DNA from: Lentibacillus jeotgali
GTDB taxonomy: Bacteria; Bacillota; Bacilli; Bacillales; Amphibacillaceae
Length of the DNA stretch: 64,000 nt
Assembly: GCF_000224785.1 (NCBI RefSeq)
Contig: NZ_AGAV01000019.1
Location: forward strand, 62,001 to 126,000
Direction: 5' to 3'
In this document: positions 8,312-17,382 of the stretch, piece by piece
Numbering within the stretch: the first letter of the stretch is position 1
Layout of the letters: each line of letters begins with the position of its first letter
The notes under the pieces: model-generated
Told to the model about the DNA's origin: nothing
Seen by the model: only the letters and a program-made list of their open reading frames with translations
The model's database searches: none
Program-made: the position numbers and the translations under genes

Positions 8312-10189
8312 ATGAACATTAATGACTTGCTGCGCAAAGATATCATGATCATGGATATGAAGGCATCAGACAAATCGGCTGCCATTGATGAAATGGTAGC
8401 GTCCCTTGAGGCGAACAAAGTCGTCAATGATGCCGAATCATTTAAAGATGCGATTTTAAAACGGGAAGAGCAGACATCGACCGGACTTGGTGACGGAATT
8501 GCCATGCCACATGCCAAAACGGATGCAGTCAATGAGGCGACTGTTCTGTTTGCCAAAAGTGAAAACGGGCTAGATTATGAGGCCCTGGATGGTCAGCCGA
8601 CGTATTTATTTTTCATGATTGCTGTTCCGGATGGCGCCAACGATACCCATCTGGAAACGTTGGCAGCGTTATCGCGCATGCTGATTGATCAGGATTTTGT
8701 GGCTAAGTTAAAACAGGCCTCGACACCGCAAGAGATTCAGGCACTTTTCCATCATGAAGAAGAGGAACCATCAGAAGACCTCTCTGAGGGAAAAGTAGAA
8801 GAGGAGAAACCAGCAGAGGAGCGGGCGTTCGTTGTTGCTGTGACAGCTTGTCCAACCGGGATCGCCCACACGTATATGGCGGAAGATGCGCTGAAGAAAC
8901 AGGCAGCTGAAATGGGTGTTGATATCCGGGTGGAAACAAACGGCTCGGATGGTGCCTCGAACGCGTTGACCCAAGCAGAAATTGAGCGGGCAAATGGTGT
9001 AATTGTGGCCGCTGATAAAAATGTCCCGATGGCCCGTTTCAATGAGAAGCCGGTGCTCGAACGCCCAGTCAGCGAGGGCATCAACAACGCGGAAGAACTG
9101 GTTAAAATGGCAATGCATCGTGATGCTCCAATTTATCATGCTGACGAAGCTGCTGAAGCGGATGATGAGGCAGAGTCCTCAACATCTGTCTGGCGGAAAA
9201 TTTATAAAGATTTGATGAATGGTGTATCACACATGCTGCCATTCGTTGTCGGCGGCGGTATTTTGATGGCTGTTTCATTTCTTCTGGAAGGATTTTTGGG
9301 GGATGATCATGAGCTTTTCAACTTCTTCAATACAATCGGAAGTAATGCCTTCAGCTTTCTGATTCCGATTCTTGCCGGTTATATTGCCATGAGTATAGCC
9401 GATCGTCCCGGCTTGATGCCAGGACTTGTCGGCGGTTTTATGGCAGTGGAAAGCAATGCGGGCTTTCTTGGCGGATTGGTTGCCGGTTTTCTGGCTGGTT
9501 ATCTCATGCTCCTCGTAAAAAGATGGTTCCGTGGCTTGCCAAAATCATTGGACGGGTTAAAATCAGTCCTGCTTTATCCGGTGACAGGTTTGTTCCTGAT
9601 TGGACTCCTGATGTATTTTCTGATCGGACCGGTATTTTCAACAATTAATACCGGCATGATCAGTTTTCTGGAAAACCTCGGAACGGGCAATGCGGTCATT
9701 CTTGGGGCACTGCTCGGCGGGATGATGGCGATCGATATGGGCGGTCCGTTTAATAAAGCGGCTTATACGTTTTCGATTGGCATTTTTACCGACACCGGTG
9801 ATGGCAGTCTGATGGCAGCAGTCATGGTTGGCGGGATGATTCCGCCGATTGCTATTGCACTGGCAACGACGTTCTTCAGAAATAAATTTACGGAAGAGGA
9901 ACGGAAATCAGGCGTGACGAATTACGTCATGGGACTTTCCTTTATTACAGAAGGGGCAATTCCGTTTGCGGCGGCCGATCCGGTTCGCGTCATCGGATCG
10001 TCTGTGATCGGTGCTTTGATTGGCGGCGGATTGACACAGCTGTGGGCAAGCTCAATTCCAGCACCGCACGGCGGTATTTTCGTCATTGCGCTGGCTGACC
10101 ATGCGCTTTTGTTCCTGGTGGCGCTGGTAATAGGTTCTGTTATCTCAGCACTCGTGCTCGGTTTCTGGAAGAAAACAATAAAAACATGA
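8312..10189 (+). CDS. fruA: PTS fructose transporter, fused IIABC component
   Basis: A 625-residue membrane protein that imports fructose and phosphorylates it to fructose-1-phosphate. Domain order: IIA (residues 1-~150, phospho-His67 in GIAMPHAK), an acidic Glu-rich linker (~151-170), IIB (~172-275, phospho-Cys180 in TACPTGIAHTYMAEDAL), then the membrane IIC domain from ~290 with GGPFNKAAY and FITEGAIPFAAADP. The start is ATG 8312 behind GGGGGAGGAG; an upstream in-frame ATG at 8249 lies inside fruK. A strong terminator follows at 10234, closing fruRKA. Confidence 0.95.
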   Translation: MNINDLLRKDIMIMDMKASDKSAAIDEMVASLEANKVVNDAESFKDAILKREEQTSTGLGDGIAMPHAKTDAVNEATVLFAKSENGLDYEALDGQPTYLFFMIAVPDGANDTHLETLAALSRMLIDQDFVAKLKQASTPQEIQALFHHEEEEPSEDLSEGKVEEEKPAEERAFVVAVTACPTGIAHTYMAEDALKKQAAEMGVDIRVETNGSDGASNALTQAEIERANGVIVAADKNVPMARFNEKPVLERPVSEGINNAEELVKMAMHRDAPIYHADEAAEADDEAESSTSVWRKIYKDLMNGVSHMLPFVVGGGILMAVSFLLEGFLGDDHELFNFFNTIGSNAFSFLIPILAGYIAMSIADRPGLMPGLVGGFMAVESNAGFLGGLVAGFLAGYLMLLVKRWFRGLPKSLDGLKSVLLYPVTGLFLIGLLMYFLIGPVFSTINTGMISFLENLGTGNAVILGALLGGMMAIDMGGPFNKAAYTFSIGIFTDTGDGSLMAAVMVGGMIPPIAIALATTFFRNKFTEEERKSGVTNYVMGLSFITEGAIPFAAADPVRVIGSSVIGALIGGGLTQLWASSIPAPHGGIFVIALADHALLFLVALVIGSVISALVLGFWKKTIKT

Positions 10190-10233
10190 TGCGGAATGGG
10201 CAAGAAACTTTGTAAAAAGCCTATAGTACATGA

Positions 10234-10272
10234 AAACAGGGAGCGTGGTGTAACCACGCTCCCTGTTTTTTT
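10234..10272 (+). terminator. Terminator of fruRKA
   Basis: A long stem (AACAGGGAGCGTGG paired with CCACGCTCCCTGTT) with a 5-nt loop and a run of T. Confidence 0.9.
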
Positions 10273-10542
10273 CTGAAAAATAATCCTGGGACAGTGATAC
10301 GTTACTTTGTATCATTATTGTAAGGCTTTAGACCTGTTAGTCGTCTATTTCGACATAAATTAGTGCTTTTGACATCTAGTTACATTTTAAAAAGTTATCT
10401 ATATTTAAAATAGATGAATAGAAAGTCATAAAATGAGATAGAGGGAGGGGAGTTTTTTTAGGGGATATTACCAAAAGAATGGTGTTATTACCGTCATTCA
10501 GTTAGTCTATCAACTCTATCTAAAACGAAGGGGGAGATTAGT
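10273..10542. other. Upstream region of the secreted nuclease gene
   Basis: AT-rich, without an ORF. TTGACA at 10369 and TTACAT at 10380 are 11 bp apart, which resembles two half-sites of a PhoP box, but no third repeat is seen. TTGACA could also be a -35, although no good -10 lies at 17 bp. A purine-rich GAGATAGAGGGAGGGGAG stretch occupies 10434-10452. Confidence 0.35.
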
Positions 10543-13500
10543 ATGCAACAAAGGTTCAGCAAAAAAATTGTCAGTATCATGATGACTTTTGTACTGATCG
10601 CAAGTATGCTGACACCTGCAGCCGGACCATTAGCAGTAAGTGCTACTGAAGCGGAAGGGACTATAACTGTCGGGGAAGCCATTGCGAAAAACAATGATGG
10701 CAGTGAACAGACCGATGTCATGATTCATGATATTCAGGGAGAAGGTCACGAGTCGCCGATGAATGGCAGCGCTGTTCAGGATGTTGAAGGTGTTGTGACT
10801 TACGAGTACGAATTAAGGGGCTCACATTATTTTCATATGCAGACACCGGATGAGAATGTCGACGGAAATGATAAGACATCTGAAGGCATCGTGGTTTATA
10901 CAGGCAATGCGGATAATGTTGAGACAGGGGATCTTGTCAGTGTCACTGGAGAGGTCGATGAATATCAGATAGATGGGTATGATGACAGAGCTGAGACAGA
11001 CCTGCCGGTTACAGAAATCAACGCGCGAGATGATCAGGGAGGCGCTGTCGACGTAAAAGAAAGTGAGGTCGCTTTGCCATCACCTGTTTCGTTAACCTCA
11101 AGTGATATACCTGAAAACATTATTGGTGATGATGGCTTTGGTAGTTTTGAACCAGCTGACTATGCGCTCGATTACTGGGAAAGTATTGAAGGCATGCGGG
11201 TGGAAGTCGCACCATCAAGAGCAGTGGCGCCACAGGAACATGGCGATCTTGTCGTGGCAACAGAAGAGTTTACACCTGCCAATACAACAGTCAATGGCGG
11301 TCTCCGTTTAACGGAACAAGGCCCGAATGCCCAAACGATTCAGTATAAATTGCATCCAAATGACGAGGCCAGGGCTTTTGCGGTTAAAACAGGGGACAAG
11401 TTCACGGAGCCCGTTGATGGCGTGGTCAATTACGGCTATGGAAACTATAAAGTCTATGCTGATTTGAATGAGATGGAATCTGCCTTTGAAGAGGGCGACA
11501 CACAGCCGGAACAGACAACGATTGAGAAAGATGAGGACAAACTGACGGTTGCAACTTATAATGTAGAAAATTTTTCAGCAAATGAAAGTGAGACATCACC
11601 ACAAAAAGCTGAAAATGTTGCTCGTGCGTTTGTAAGTGATATGAACAGTCCGGATATTGTCGGAGTCGTGGAAGTGATGGATAATAATGGACAGGATGAA
11701 GGTCCGCAGGATGCGGACGCTTCGGCAAGCTACGAACGGCTTATTGATGAAATTGAGAGTCAAGGCGGCCCGAATTACAACTATGCCAATATCAATCCTG
11801 AGTATAATCAGGATGGCGGCGCACCGCACGGTAACATTCGCGTCGGCTTCCTTTACAATCCTGAACGTGTATCGTTAACGAATGGCGAGCACGGCACAGC
11901 GACAGAAGCGACTGATTATGATGATGGCCAATTAACGATGAATCCTGGGCGCATTGCCCCTGAGGACGAAGCGTTTGCGGATACCCGGAAGCCATTGGCG
12001 GCCCAGTTCAACTTTAATGGTGAAAGTGTTGTCGTGGCAGCGACCCATTTTAATTCCAAGAGTGGTGACGATGGTGCATTCGGACAGAATCAGCCGCCGG
12101 TAAAAGGCAGTGAAACCCAGCGTCACAAGCTCGCAAGGATTGTTAACGAATTTGTTACGGATATCAAAACAGAAAATCCGGATGAACATGTCGTTGTTTT
12201 AGGCGATATGAATGACTTTGAGTTTTCAGAAACGCTGGATATCCTTAAAGGCGATGAATTGACAAATCAAATGATGAGCGTGCCTGAAGAAGAACGCTAT
12301 ACCTATCTTTACCAGGGTAACTCACAGGTGCTTGATCATGTTCTTGTGTCCGATAATCTCGCTAATGTGACGGAAACTGACGTGTTGCATGTAAATGCCG
12401 ACTTCACGGATATGCACGGGCGGGCGAGTGATCATGACCCGGTGCTGACACAGATTGATCTGCAGGAGGCTGGAGAGACTAACGACAATTTTGACATGTC
12501 TATCATGCATATGAATGATACACATGCCCGAGTCGAACCACTGCCAAAAATGGTGACCGCGGTTAAGGAATTCAGGGAGGAGAATCCGGATTCATTGCTT
12601 CTGCATGGCGGGGATGTCTTTTCCGGAACGCTGTATTTTAATGAGTTCAAGGGACAGGCGGATCTGGCTCTCTTGAACATGATGGATGTTGACGCGATGG
12701 TTTTCGGCAACCATGAATTTGACCTCGGTGGTGAAGAAGGCGGTCATGAATCGTTATCGGCGTTCGTTGAAAATGCAGACTTTCCATTCCTGGGTACAAA
12801 CGTTGATTTTTCGCAGGACCCTTATATGCAAGAGCTTGAAACTAATCAATCATTGGTTGATGACCCAGAAGAGGGAAAAATCTATGATAGTATCGTTAAA
12901 GAAATCAACGGTGAGCAAGTGGGGATTTTCGGCTTGACAACCGAGGATACGGCAAATATTGCAAACCCTGAAGATGTCACGTTCGCCGACTACAAAGAAA
13001 CGGCTGAACAGACTGTTGAAGCATTTGAAAACGAAGGTATTGACAAAGTTATTGCGCTTAATCACCTCGGATTTGACAGTGCACCTGAAGTGGGCAATGA
13101 TTTGCGCCTTGCTGAAGAGGTCGATGGCATCGATGTGATTGTCGGCGGTCATTCTCACTCTGTATTGGAAGAGCCGGCAATTGTTGAGGAAAGTGCTGAT
13201 GGCGATGCCAAAGATCCGACCGTCATTGTCCAGGCCGGGCAATATGCCGAGAATCTTGGGACACTTGAGGTGACATTTGATAAGAACGGAGTGGTCACTG
13301 GATACGAAGGCGAATTGCTTGAGGTTGATGACTTTGCTGAAGATCCCGAGGCCGTAGATGTGCTTGCGCCATATAAAGATCAAGTGGATGAGGTTATGAA
13401 TGAAGAAATCGGTGCAGAGGCGATGAAGGAACTGCCAAATCCGCGACAGGATGATCCGGGTGATGACAGTGTCAGAGCTAATGAAACAGCGCTTGGGAAT

Positions 13501-14331
13501 TTAGTGACAGATGCTATGCTTGCTAAGGCACAAGAAAAATACCCGGAAACAGCCATTGCTTTCCAAAATGGCGGCGGTATCCGTGCACCGATTGATAAGG
13601 GACCGATTACAACCGGAGAAGTCATCAATGTCCTGCCATTCGGCAATGATCCGGTTATCGCAACATTGACTGGACAGGAGATCAAAGATATTCTGGAGCA
13701 CAGTGTCCGTCAGGCGCCTGCTGAGAACGGGGGATTCCTACACGTATCCGGTATGGAATTCTATTACGACAGTGAAAAAGAGCCAGGAAGCCGGGTCGTC
13801 AATATGTACGTTGAGCGGAATGGCGAACTGGAGGAGATTCAGCTTGATGCGGAATATCAGGTAACGACGAATGGCTTTACCGGTCAAGGCGGTGACGGTT
13901 TTGAAACGTTTGCCCAGGCCTATAACGAAGGGCGGGTAAAGGATATTGGTGAAATTGATTGGCAGCAGCTGGTCGACTACATGACAGAAGAAGACTATTT
14001 AAATGGTATTGTGGAGCCTGAAAGAGAAGATCGTATTGTTGATTTAAAGGGTGATACGCCTAACGAACCGATAACCTCGGAAGATATACAGGAAACGGTG
14101 ACATCGCTTGAGGACAACGGGGAGATTATGAATGACAATGCAGCACATACGCTTAAAATGCATTTGACGGCTGTTGGGCATTTCGAGGAACAAGATTTGC
14201 AGAATAAATTAATAAAGCATATGGAAAGTTTTAAAGTACTTGTTAATTATCAGAAGGAAAACGGGCTCATCTCAGGGAAAGCACATGAAGAACTTCATAC
14301 AAAAGCTGACAAACTGATAAGCCAGTGGTAG
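10543..14331 (+). CDS. Secreted multidomain endonuclease / 5'-nucleotidase with FIMAH tail
   Basis: A 1262-residue exported protein. Signal peptide residues 1-~34 (SIMMTFVLIASML, ending at VSA). Next is an OB-fold-like ExeM/YhcR domain (~45-170, TSEGIVVYTGNADNVETGD), then an endonuclease/exonuclease/phosphatase domain (~333-640: VATYNVENF, GVVEVMDNN, AATHFNSKSG, GDMNDFE, RASDHDPV). A calcineurin-like phosphoesterase follows (~649-900: HMNDTHARVEP, HGGDVFSGTLY, GNHEFDLG, GGHSHS), then the 5'-nucleotidase C-terminal domain (~975-1150: NETALGNLVTDAM, FQNGGGIRAP) and a C-terminal FIMAH-type helical domain (~1182-1262). No LPXTG sorting motif is present, so it is probably released or loosely wall-bound. 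The chain is strongly acidic, as in secreted proteins of halophiles. Likely role: stepwise conversion of extracellular nucleic acid to nucleosides and phosphate. B. subtilis YhcR has related domains. Confidence 0.88.
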   Translation: MQQRFSKKIVSIMMTFVLIASMLTPAAGPLAVSATEAEGTITVGEAIAKNNDGSEQTDVMIHDIQGEGHESPMNGSAVQDVEGVVTYEYELRGSHYFHMQTPDENVDGNDKTSEGIVVYTGNADNVETGDLVSVTGEVDEYQIDGYDDRAETDLPVTEINARDDQGGAVDVKESEVALPSPVSLTSSDIPENIIGDDGFGSFEPADYALDYWESIEGMRVEVAPSRAVAPQEHGDLVVATEEFTPANTTVNGGLRLTEQGPNAQTIQYKLHPNDEARAFAVKTGDKFTEPVDGVVNYGYGNYKVYADLNEMESAFEEGDTQPEQTTIEKDEDKLTVATYNVENFSANESETSPQKAENVARAFVSDMNSPDIVGVVEVMDNNGQDEGPQDADASASYERLIDEIESQGGPNYNYANINPEYNQDGGAPHGNIRVGFLYNPERVSLTNGEHGTATEATDYDDGQLTMNPGRIAPEDEAFADTRKPLAAQFNFNGESVVVAATHFNSKSGDDGAFGQNQPPVKGSETQRHKLARIVNEFVTDIKTENPDEHVVVLGDMNDFEFSETLDILKGDELTNQMMSVPEEERYTYLYQGNSQVLDHVLVSDNLANVTETDVLHVNADFTDMHGRASDHDPVLTQIDLQEAGETNDNFDMSIMHMNDTHARVEPLPKMVTAVKEFREENPDSLLLHGGDVFSGTLYFNEFKGQADLALLNMMDVDAMVFGNHEFDLGGEEGGHESLSAFVENADFPFLGTNVDFSQDPYMQELETNQSLVDDPEEGKIYDSIVKEINGEQVGIFGLTTEDTANIANPEDVTFADYKETAEQTVEAFENEGIDKVIALNHLGFDSAPEVGNDLRLAEEVDGIDVIVGGHSHSVLEEPAIVEESADGDAKDPTVIVQAGQYAENLGTLEVTFDKNGVVTGYEGELLEVDDFAEDPEAVDVLAPYKDQVDEVMNEEIGAEAMKELPNPRQDDPGDDSVRANETALGNLVTDAMLAKAQEKYPETAIAFQNGGGIRAPIDKGPITTGEVINVLPFGNDPVIATLTGQEIKDILEHSVRQAPAENGGFLHVSGMEFYYDSEKEPGSRVVNMYVERNGELEEIQLDAEYQVTTNGFTGQGGDGFETFAQAYNEGRVKDIGEIDWQQLVDYMTEEDYLNGIVEPEREDRIVDLKGDTPNEPITSEDIQETVTSLEDNGEIMNDNAAHTLKMHLTAVGHFEEQDLQNKLIKHMESFKVLVNYQKENGLISGKAHEELHTKADKLISQW

Positions 14332-14341
14332 CAGACATTAT

Positions 14342-14377
14342 AACAGCCTCCTTTCTCATGAAAAGGGGGCTGTTTTT
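14342..14377. terminator. Bidirectional terminator
   Basis: AACAGCCTCCTTT pairs with AAAAGGGGGCTGTT and is followed by TTTTT. It separates the convergent nuclease and phosphoesterase genes. Confidence 0.8.
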
Positions 14378-14382
14378 ACATT

Positions 14383-15213
14383 TCATTCACGTGCTTCAGC
14401 TGTAATCGTAATCAAACTCAACTGGCTTTTATTTAAAAACCGTACCGGCAGTCTGGTTGTCCCTAACCCACTGTCGATATAGAGATGCTGCGTCAGACCC
14501 AGTCGAAACGTGCCTTTGTCGTATTTTGGAAAATATCCTTGGCCGGGTGCAATGAGTGCGCCAATCAACGGGAACCGAATCTGGCCGCCGTGCGTATGCC
14601 CGCTTAAGATAAGATCGGCCGGTATGGGGCCTTCATGTTGAATGATGCCGGGTGAGTGCGACAGCAGAACGGTATAATCGTCAGTGTTCAGATTGTTGAA
14701 GGTTTCCTCGAGATTGTCATGTTCTGTCCCGTAATCGTCAATGCCGGCCAGATTAATGGTATCATTATTTTTCACAATAGGTATGTTGCGATTATTCAGG
14801 ATTGTAATTTTCCGTTCGCGCAGACCGTTGAGAAACTGTGCGGTTCGTCCATTTTCCCATTCATGATTCCCGGGCACGAAAAAGACGCGTTGATGAATAG
14901 CGGTTAATTGGTCAATGAACGGGAAGACATGTTCAAATGTCATGGTTGTTTTGTCGATCAGGTCCCCCGTTAAAACAATCAAATCAGGATTAGTGTCCCT
15001 CACAGCGGTGATCAGCCGTTCGTTATCCCTTCCAAAAACGTGATTATGCAGGTCACTGATCTGTAATATCCTGATATTGGTGTCTGCCCGAAGCTTGGGG
15101 CTGCGGAATGTGACTTTTTCCATTTTAAAATAATGCGTATCACGGTGGACTTTCCAACAACAAGCGAAAATGAACCCTAATAATGTAAAAACAGCTAACA
15201 ACTTTTTCATCAT
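14383..15213 (-). CDS. Membrane-anchored metallophosphoesterase
   Basis: About 276 residues. An N-terminal transmembrane anchor (LLAVFTLLGFIFACCW) is followed by a calcineurin-like phosphoesterase domain. The metal motifs are complete: ISDLHNH, LTGDLID, PGNHEWENG, LSHSPG and LSGHTHGGQ. This resembles the YkuE/YaeI group, some of which act on lipid-linked substrates such as UDP-diacylglucosamine analogues; the substrate here is unknown. Two adjacent ATGs (15213 and 15210) lie behind GGGTGGG and either could be used. It is convergent with the nuclease and divergent from hmp. Confidence 0.8.
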   Translation of the reverse strand: MMKKLLAVFTLLGFIFACCWKVHRDTHYFKMEKVTFRSPKLRADTNIRILQISDLHNHVFGRDNERLITAVRDTNPDLIVLTGDLIDKTTMTFEHVFPFIDQLTAIHQRVFFVPGNHEWENGRTAQFLNGLRERKITILNNRNIPIVKNNDTINLAGIDDYGTEHDNLEETFNNLNTDDYTVLLSHSPGIIQHEGPIPADLILSGHTHGGQIRFPLIGALIAPGQGYFPKYDKGTFRLGLTQHLYIDSGLGTTRLPVRFLNKSQLSLITITAEARE

Positions 15214-15321
15214 GCACCCACCCGAAAACAAAATAAGTTATCTAAGTTTAGCACGATTTAATCAGGATAGACAATTGGTTTGGTGAGGAAGGGCTCGAAG
15301 GCATGATACTGGGCTACTTTA

Positions 15322-15337
15322 TGTGACATTTTTCACA
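15322..15337 (+). promoter_or_regulatory. FNR/CRP-type box 1 upstream of hmp
   Basis: TGTGACATTTTTCACA is an exact TGTGA-N6-TCACA palindrome. Its centre lies 33 bp (about three helical turns) upstream of box 2, or near -75 to -78 relative to the likely start of transcription. Confidence 0.7.
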
Positions 15338-15354
15338 GAACTGTCACAGCTAAG

Positions 15355-15370
15355 TGTGATTTGCATCACT
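15355..15370 (+). promoter_or_regulatory. FNR/CRP-type box 2 upstream of hmp
   Basis: TGTGATTTGCATCACT matches the B. subtilis Fnr box TGTGA-N6-TCACT exactly. CATAAT at 15395-15400 is a plausible -10, which puts the box centre near -42 to -45, where an FNR-type activator contacts polymerase. Confidence 0.75.
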
Positions 15371-15443
15371 TACCGGGGAGGTTATTAAGCTTAACATAAT
15401 ATGTATAGGAAAAATCATCATTACTTTGTTGGAGGGAATTTAA

Positions 15444-16697
15444 TTGAGTCTTGATACAGAAAAGCTTGCAATTGTTAAATCGAGTGCACCTGTTTTAAAG
15501 GAAAATAGTACTGAAATCGGCAAGCGCTTCTATGAATTGCTGTTTACAAAGGTGCCGGAACTTTGCAATATTTTTAACCAGACGAACCAAAAAAGAGGTT
15601 TTCAGCAGGAGGCACTCGTCTATGCCGTGTACGCTGCGGGGGAAAATATTGATAAATTGGAGAATATCAATCAGCTTGTCGAGCGTATCGCTGAAAAGCA
15701 TGTGTCACTCGGTGTCGAACCTGAGCAATATCCGATTGTCGGTAAAGTGCTGATTCAGGCAGTTCAGGACGTTCTTGGGGATGCAGCAACAGATGATGTG
15801 ATTGAAGCATGGGGTACCGCCTATGATTATATCGCCAACCTATTTATTGAAATTGAACAGAAAAAGTATCATGAGACAGAGCAACAAGACGGTGGCTGGA
15901 CAGGATTCCGTGAATTTGTCGTGGATGAAACAATTCAGGAAACAAATGATGTTGTATCGTTCTGTCTTAAGCCAAAAGATGGCCAGCCAATTTCACCTTA
16001 TAAGGCGGGGCAGTATTTGACTATTAAAGCGGATATTGATGGGGAGCCGCATACACATATGCGCCAGTACAGTCTGTCCGGTCCATCTGGCAAAGGCTAT
16101 TATAAAATTAGTGTCAAACGAGAAAAAGGCCATGGGGAGGTCCCCGATGGTATTGTCTCCACTTACTTGCATGATCAGGTATCTGAAGGTGATACTCTTG
16201 AATTTTCCGCTCCTGCAGGTGACTTTACAATTACGAGTGAAAAGGATCCAATTGTATTACTAAGTGGCGGCATCGGTCTGACACCAGTTGTCGGTATGCT
16301 GGAAACACTTGCTGAAAAAGAGCCTGAACGTCCAGTAACCTTTATCCATGCGACACAAAACAGTTCCGCTCATGCGATGAAAGCGCACATTGAACAAATA
16401 GCAGAAGGGCATTCAAATATTTCATCGTTTGTCTGTTATGACAGTCCGAATGATAAGGACCGGGAAAGCCGAAACTTTGATAAAGAAGGGTTCGTTGATC
16501 TGCCATGGCTTCAATCCATTCTGTCTTGCGGCAACGATGCGGATTTCTACTGCTGCGGGCCTGCGCCATTCATGAAAGCTGTCGACAAGGGGCTTAAAGA
16601 ATGGGGTATCTCAAGCGCAAAACGTCATTATGAATTGTTTAATCCGTTGAGCATATTGAATGAAGCAAACGAGGATAAAGAGGCTGCGGTATTGTAA
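15444..16697 (+). CDS. hmp: Flavohaemoprotein (nitric oxide dioxygenase)
   Basis: A 417-residue protein that oxidises nitric oxide to nitrate using O2 and NAD(P)H. A globin domain (residues 1-~140, proximal His in AEKHVSLGVEP) is followed by a ferredoxin-reductase-type FAD domain (~150-260, RQYSLSGP) and an NAD domain (~265-400, GGIGLTPVVGML and YCCGPAPFM). It starts with TTG at 15444, behind GGAGGG at 15431. Two FNR-type boxes lie upstream, consistent with induction under low oxygen or nitrosative stress. It is a single-gene unit. Confidence 0.95.
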   Translation: MSLDTEKLAIVKSSAPVLKENSTEIGKRFYELLFTKVPELCNIFNQTNQKRGFQQEALVYAVYAAGENIDKLENINQLVERIAEKHVSLGVEPEQYPIVGKVLIQAVQDVLGDAATDDVIEAWGTAYDYIANLFIEIEQKKYHETEQQDGGWTGFREFVVDETIQETNDVVSFCLKPKDGQPISPYKAGQYLTIKADIDGEPHTHMRQYSLSGPSGKGYYKISVKREKGHGEVPDGIVSTYLHDQVSEGDTLEFSAPAGDFTITSEKDPIVLLSGGIGLTPVVGMLETLAEKEPERPVTFIHATQNSSAHAMKAHIEQIAEGHSNISSFVCYDSPNDKDRESRNFDKEGFVDLPWLQSILSCGNDADFYCCGPAPFMKAVDKGLKEWGISSAKRHYELFNPLSILNEANEDKEAAVL

Positions 16698-16734
16698 CTT
16701 TATATGAGGGCGATGTATCTTTTATCAAGCCAAA

Positions 16735-16760
16735 GTCAGGACAATGCGCCTGGCTTTTTT
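16735..16760 (+). terminator. Probable terminator of hmp
   Basis: GTCAGG pairs with CCTGGC (one G-T pair) around an 8-nt loop and is followed by TTTTTT. Confidence 0.5.
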
Positions 16761-16869
16761 GCAGGCCAAAAATAAATGATATCGTTTTATTGGCGAGATA
16801 AGCTGCGGCGAGACTATCCTCAACTTTGAGAGAAAAATGATCAGAAGGTACAAAAATGGTTGAGTACGA

Positions 16870-16995
16870 GGAATCCTCGCGCGAATTCCGGGGGTCGCGC
16901 GAAATCCTGCTATTCTCGCGCGAAATTCAAGGAGTGTCGCGCGAATTCGTGCCATTCTCGCGCGAAGTCCAGGGAGTGTCGTGAGATCGATAGCA
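16870..16995. repeat. GCGCGA-core 21-nt repeat island
   Basis: Consecutive CGCGCGA cores begin about 18, 21, 21, 21 and 21 nt apart. The 14-nt remainders vary in pairs: units ending CTATTCT or GCCATTCT alternate with units ending AAGGAGTGT or GGGAGTGT. The last unit decays to CGTGAGATCG. Confidence 0.8.
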
Positions 16996-17082
16996 CAAAT
17001 TTCGATTGGAAAAAGCGAGCCACTTTGTAGTCATAAGTGATATTCTTTTTATAGTAAATCAATAAGAAAGGGACTGAATCCA

Positions 17083-17382
17083 TTGGGGAGAAAGCTGAAG
17101 CATGCAACATGGGCAGAGGCTAAAAAACGCTGCCGGCTGAATCAGGCTGATATACAAATGGCTAAGGAGCTTGGCATGAAACCGAAAAGTCTCATCAAAA
17201 ATATTCCAGCACCGAAAGAGCATTGGAAAGCACCTGTGAAGATTTGGGTCCGGGACCTGTATGAGGAAAAGTTTGGAGAATTGCTTAAGCCTGATAAAAC
17301 GGTACAGAAAAAATCCGGAAAACAAAAGAAGAAGCGAGAGGATGCCCAACATATTTTTTCAGATGAGGAGCTGCCATTTTAA
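17083..17382 (+). CDS. Conserved hypothetical protein, 99 residues
   Basis: A basic soluble protein with no signal or membrane segment. Residues 1-65 (HATWAEAKKRCRLNQADIQM, ELGMKPKSLIKNIP, WVRDLYEEKFGE) look like a compact helical domain. The tail (~70-90) is Lys-rich and ends in an acidic DEELPF. The start TTG at 17083 is preceded by AGAAAGGGA. I believe similar short proteins occur in many Firmicutes, but I know no function. Its stop codon directly abuts the ATG of the broken RQC-minor-like gene, so the two probably once formed a small operon. Confidence 0.65.
   Translation: MGRKLKHATWAEAKKRCRLNQADIQMAKELGMKPKSLIKNIPAPKEHWKAPVKIWVRDLYEEKFGELLKPDKTVQKKSGKQKKKREDAQHIFSDEELPF

Larger units (their letters stand above)
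16698..17082. other. Intergenic region after hmp with repeat island
   Basis: It holds a probable hmp terminator (16735-16760) and a GCGCGA repeat island (16870-16995). The rest is AT-rich and without a gene. Confidence 0.6.

Noticed and set aside
10369-10385. PhoP box before the nuclease gene
   Set aside because: Only two of the expected four 6-bp repeats can be found, which is not enough for a feature call.
12850-13383. 177-codon minus-strand frame
   Set aside because: It is antisense to the multidomain nuclease, and its composition follows the reverse complement of acidic codons.
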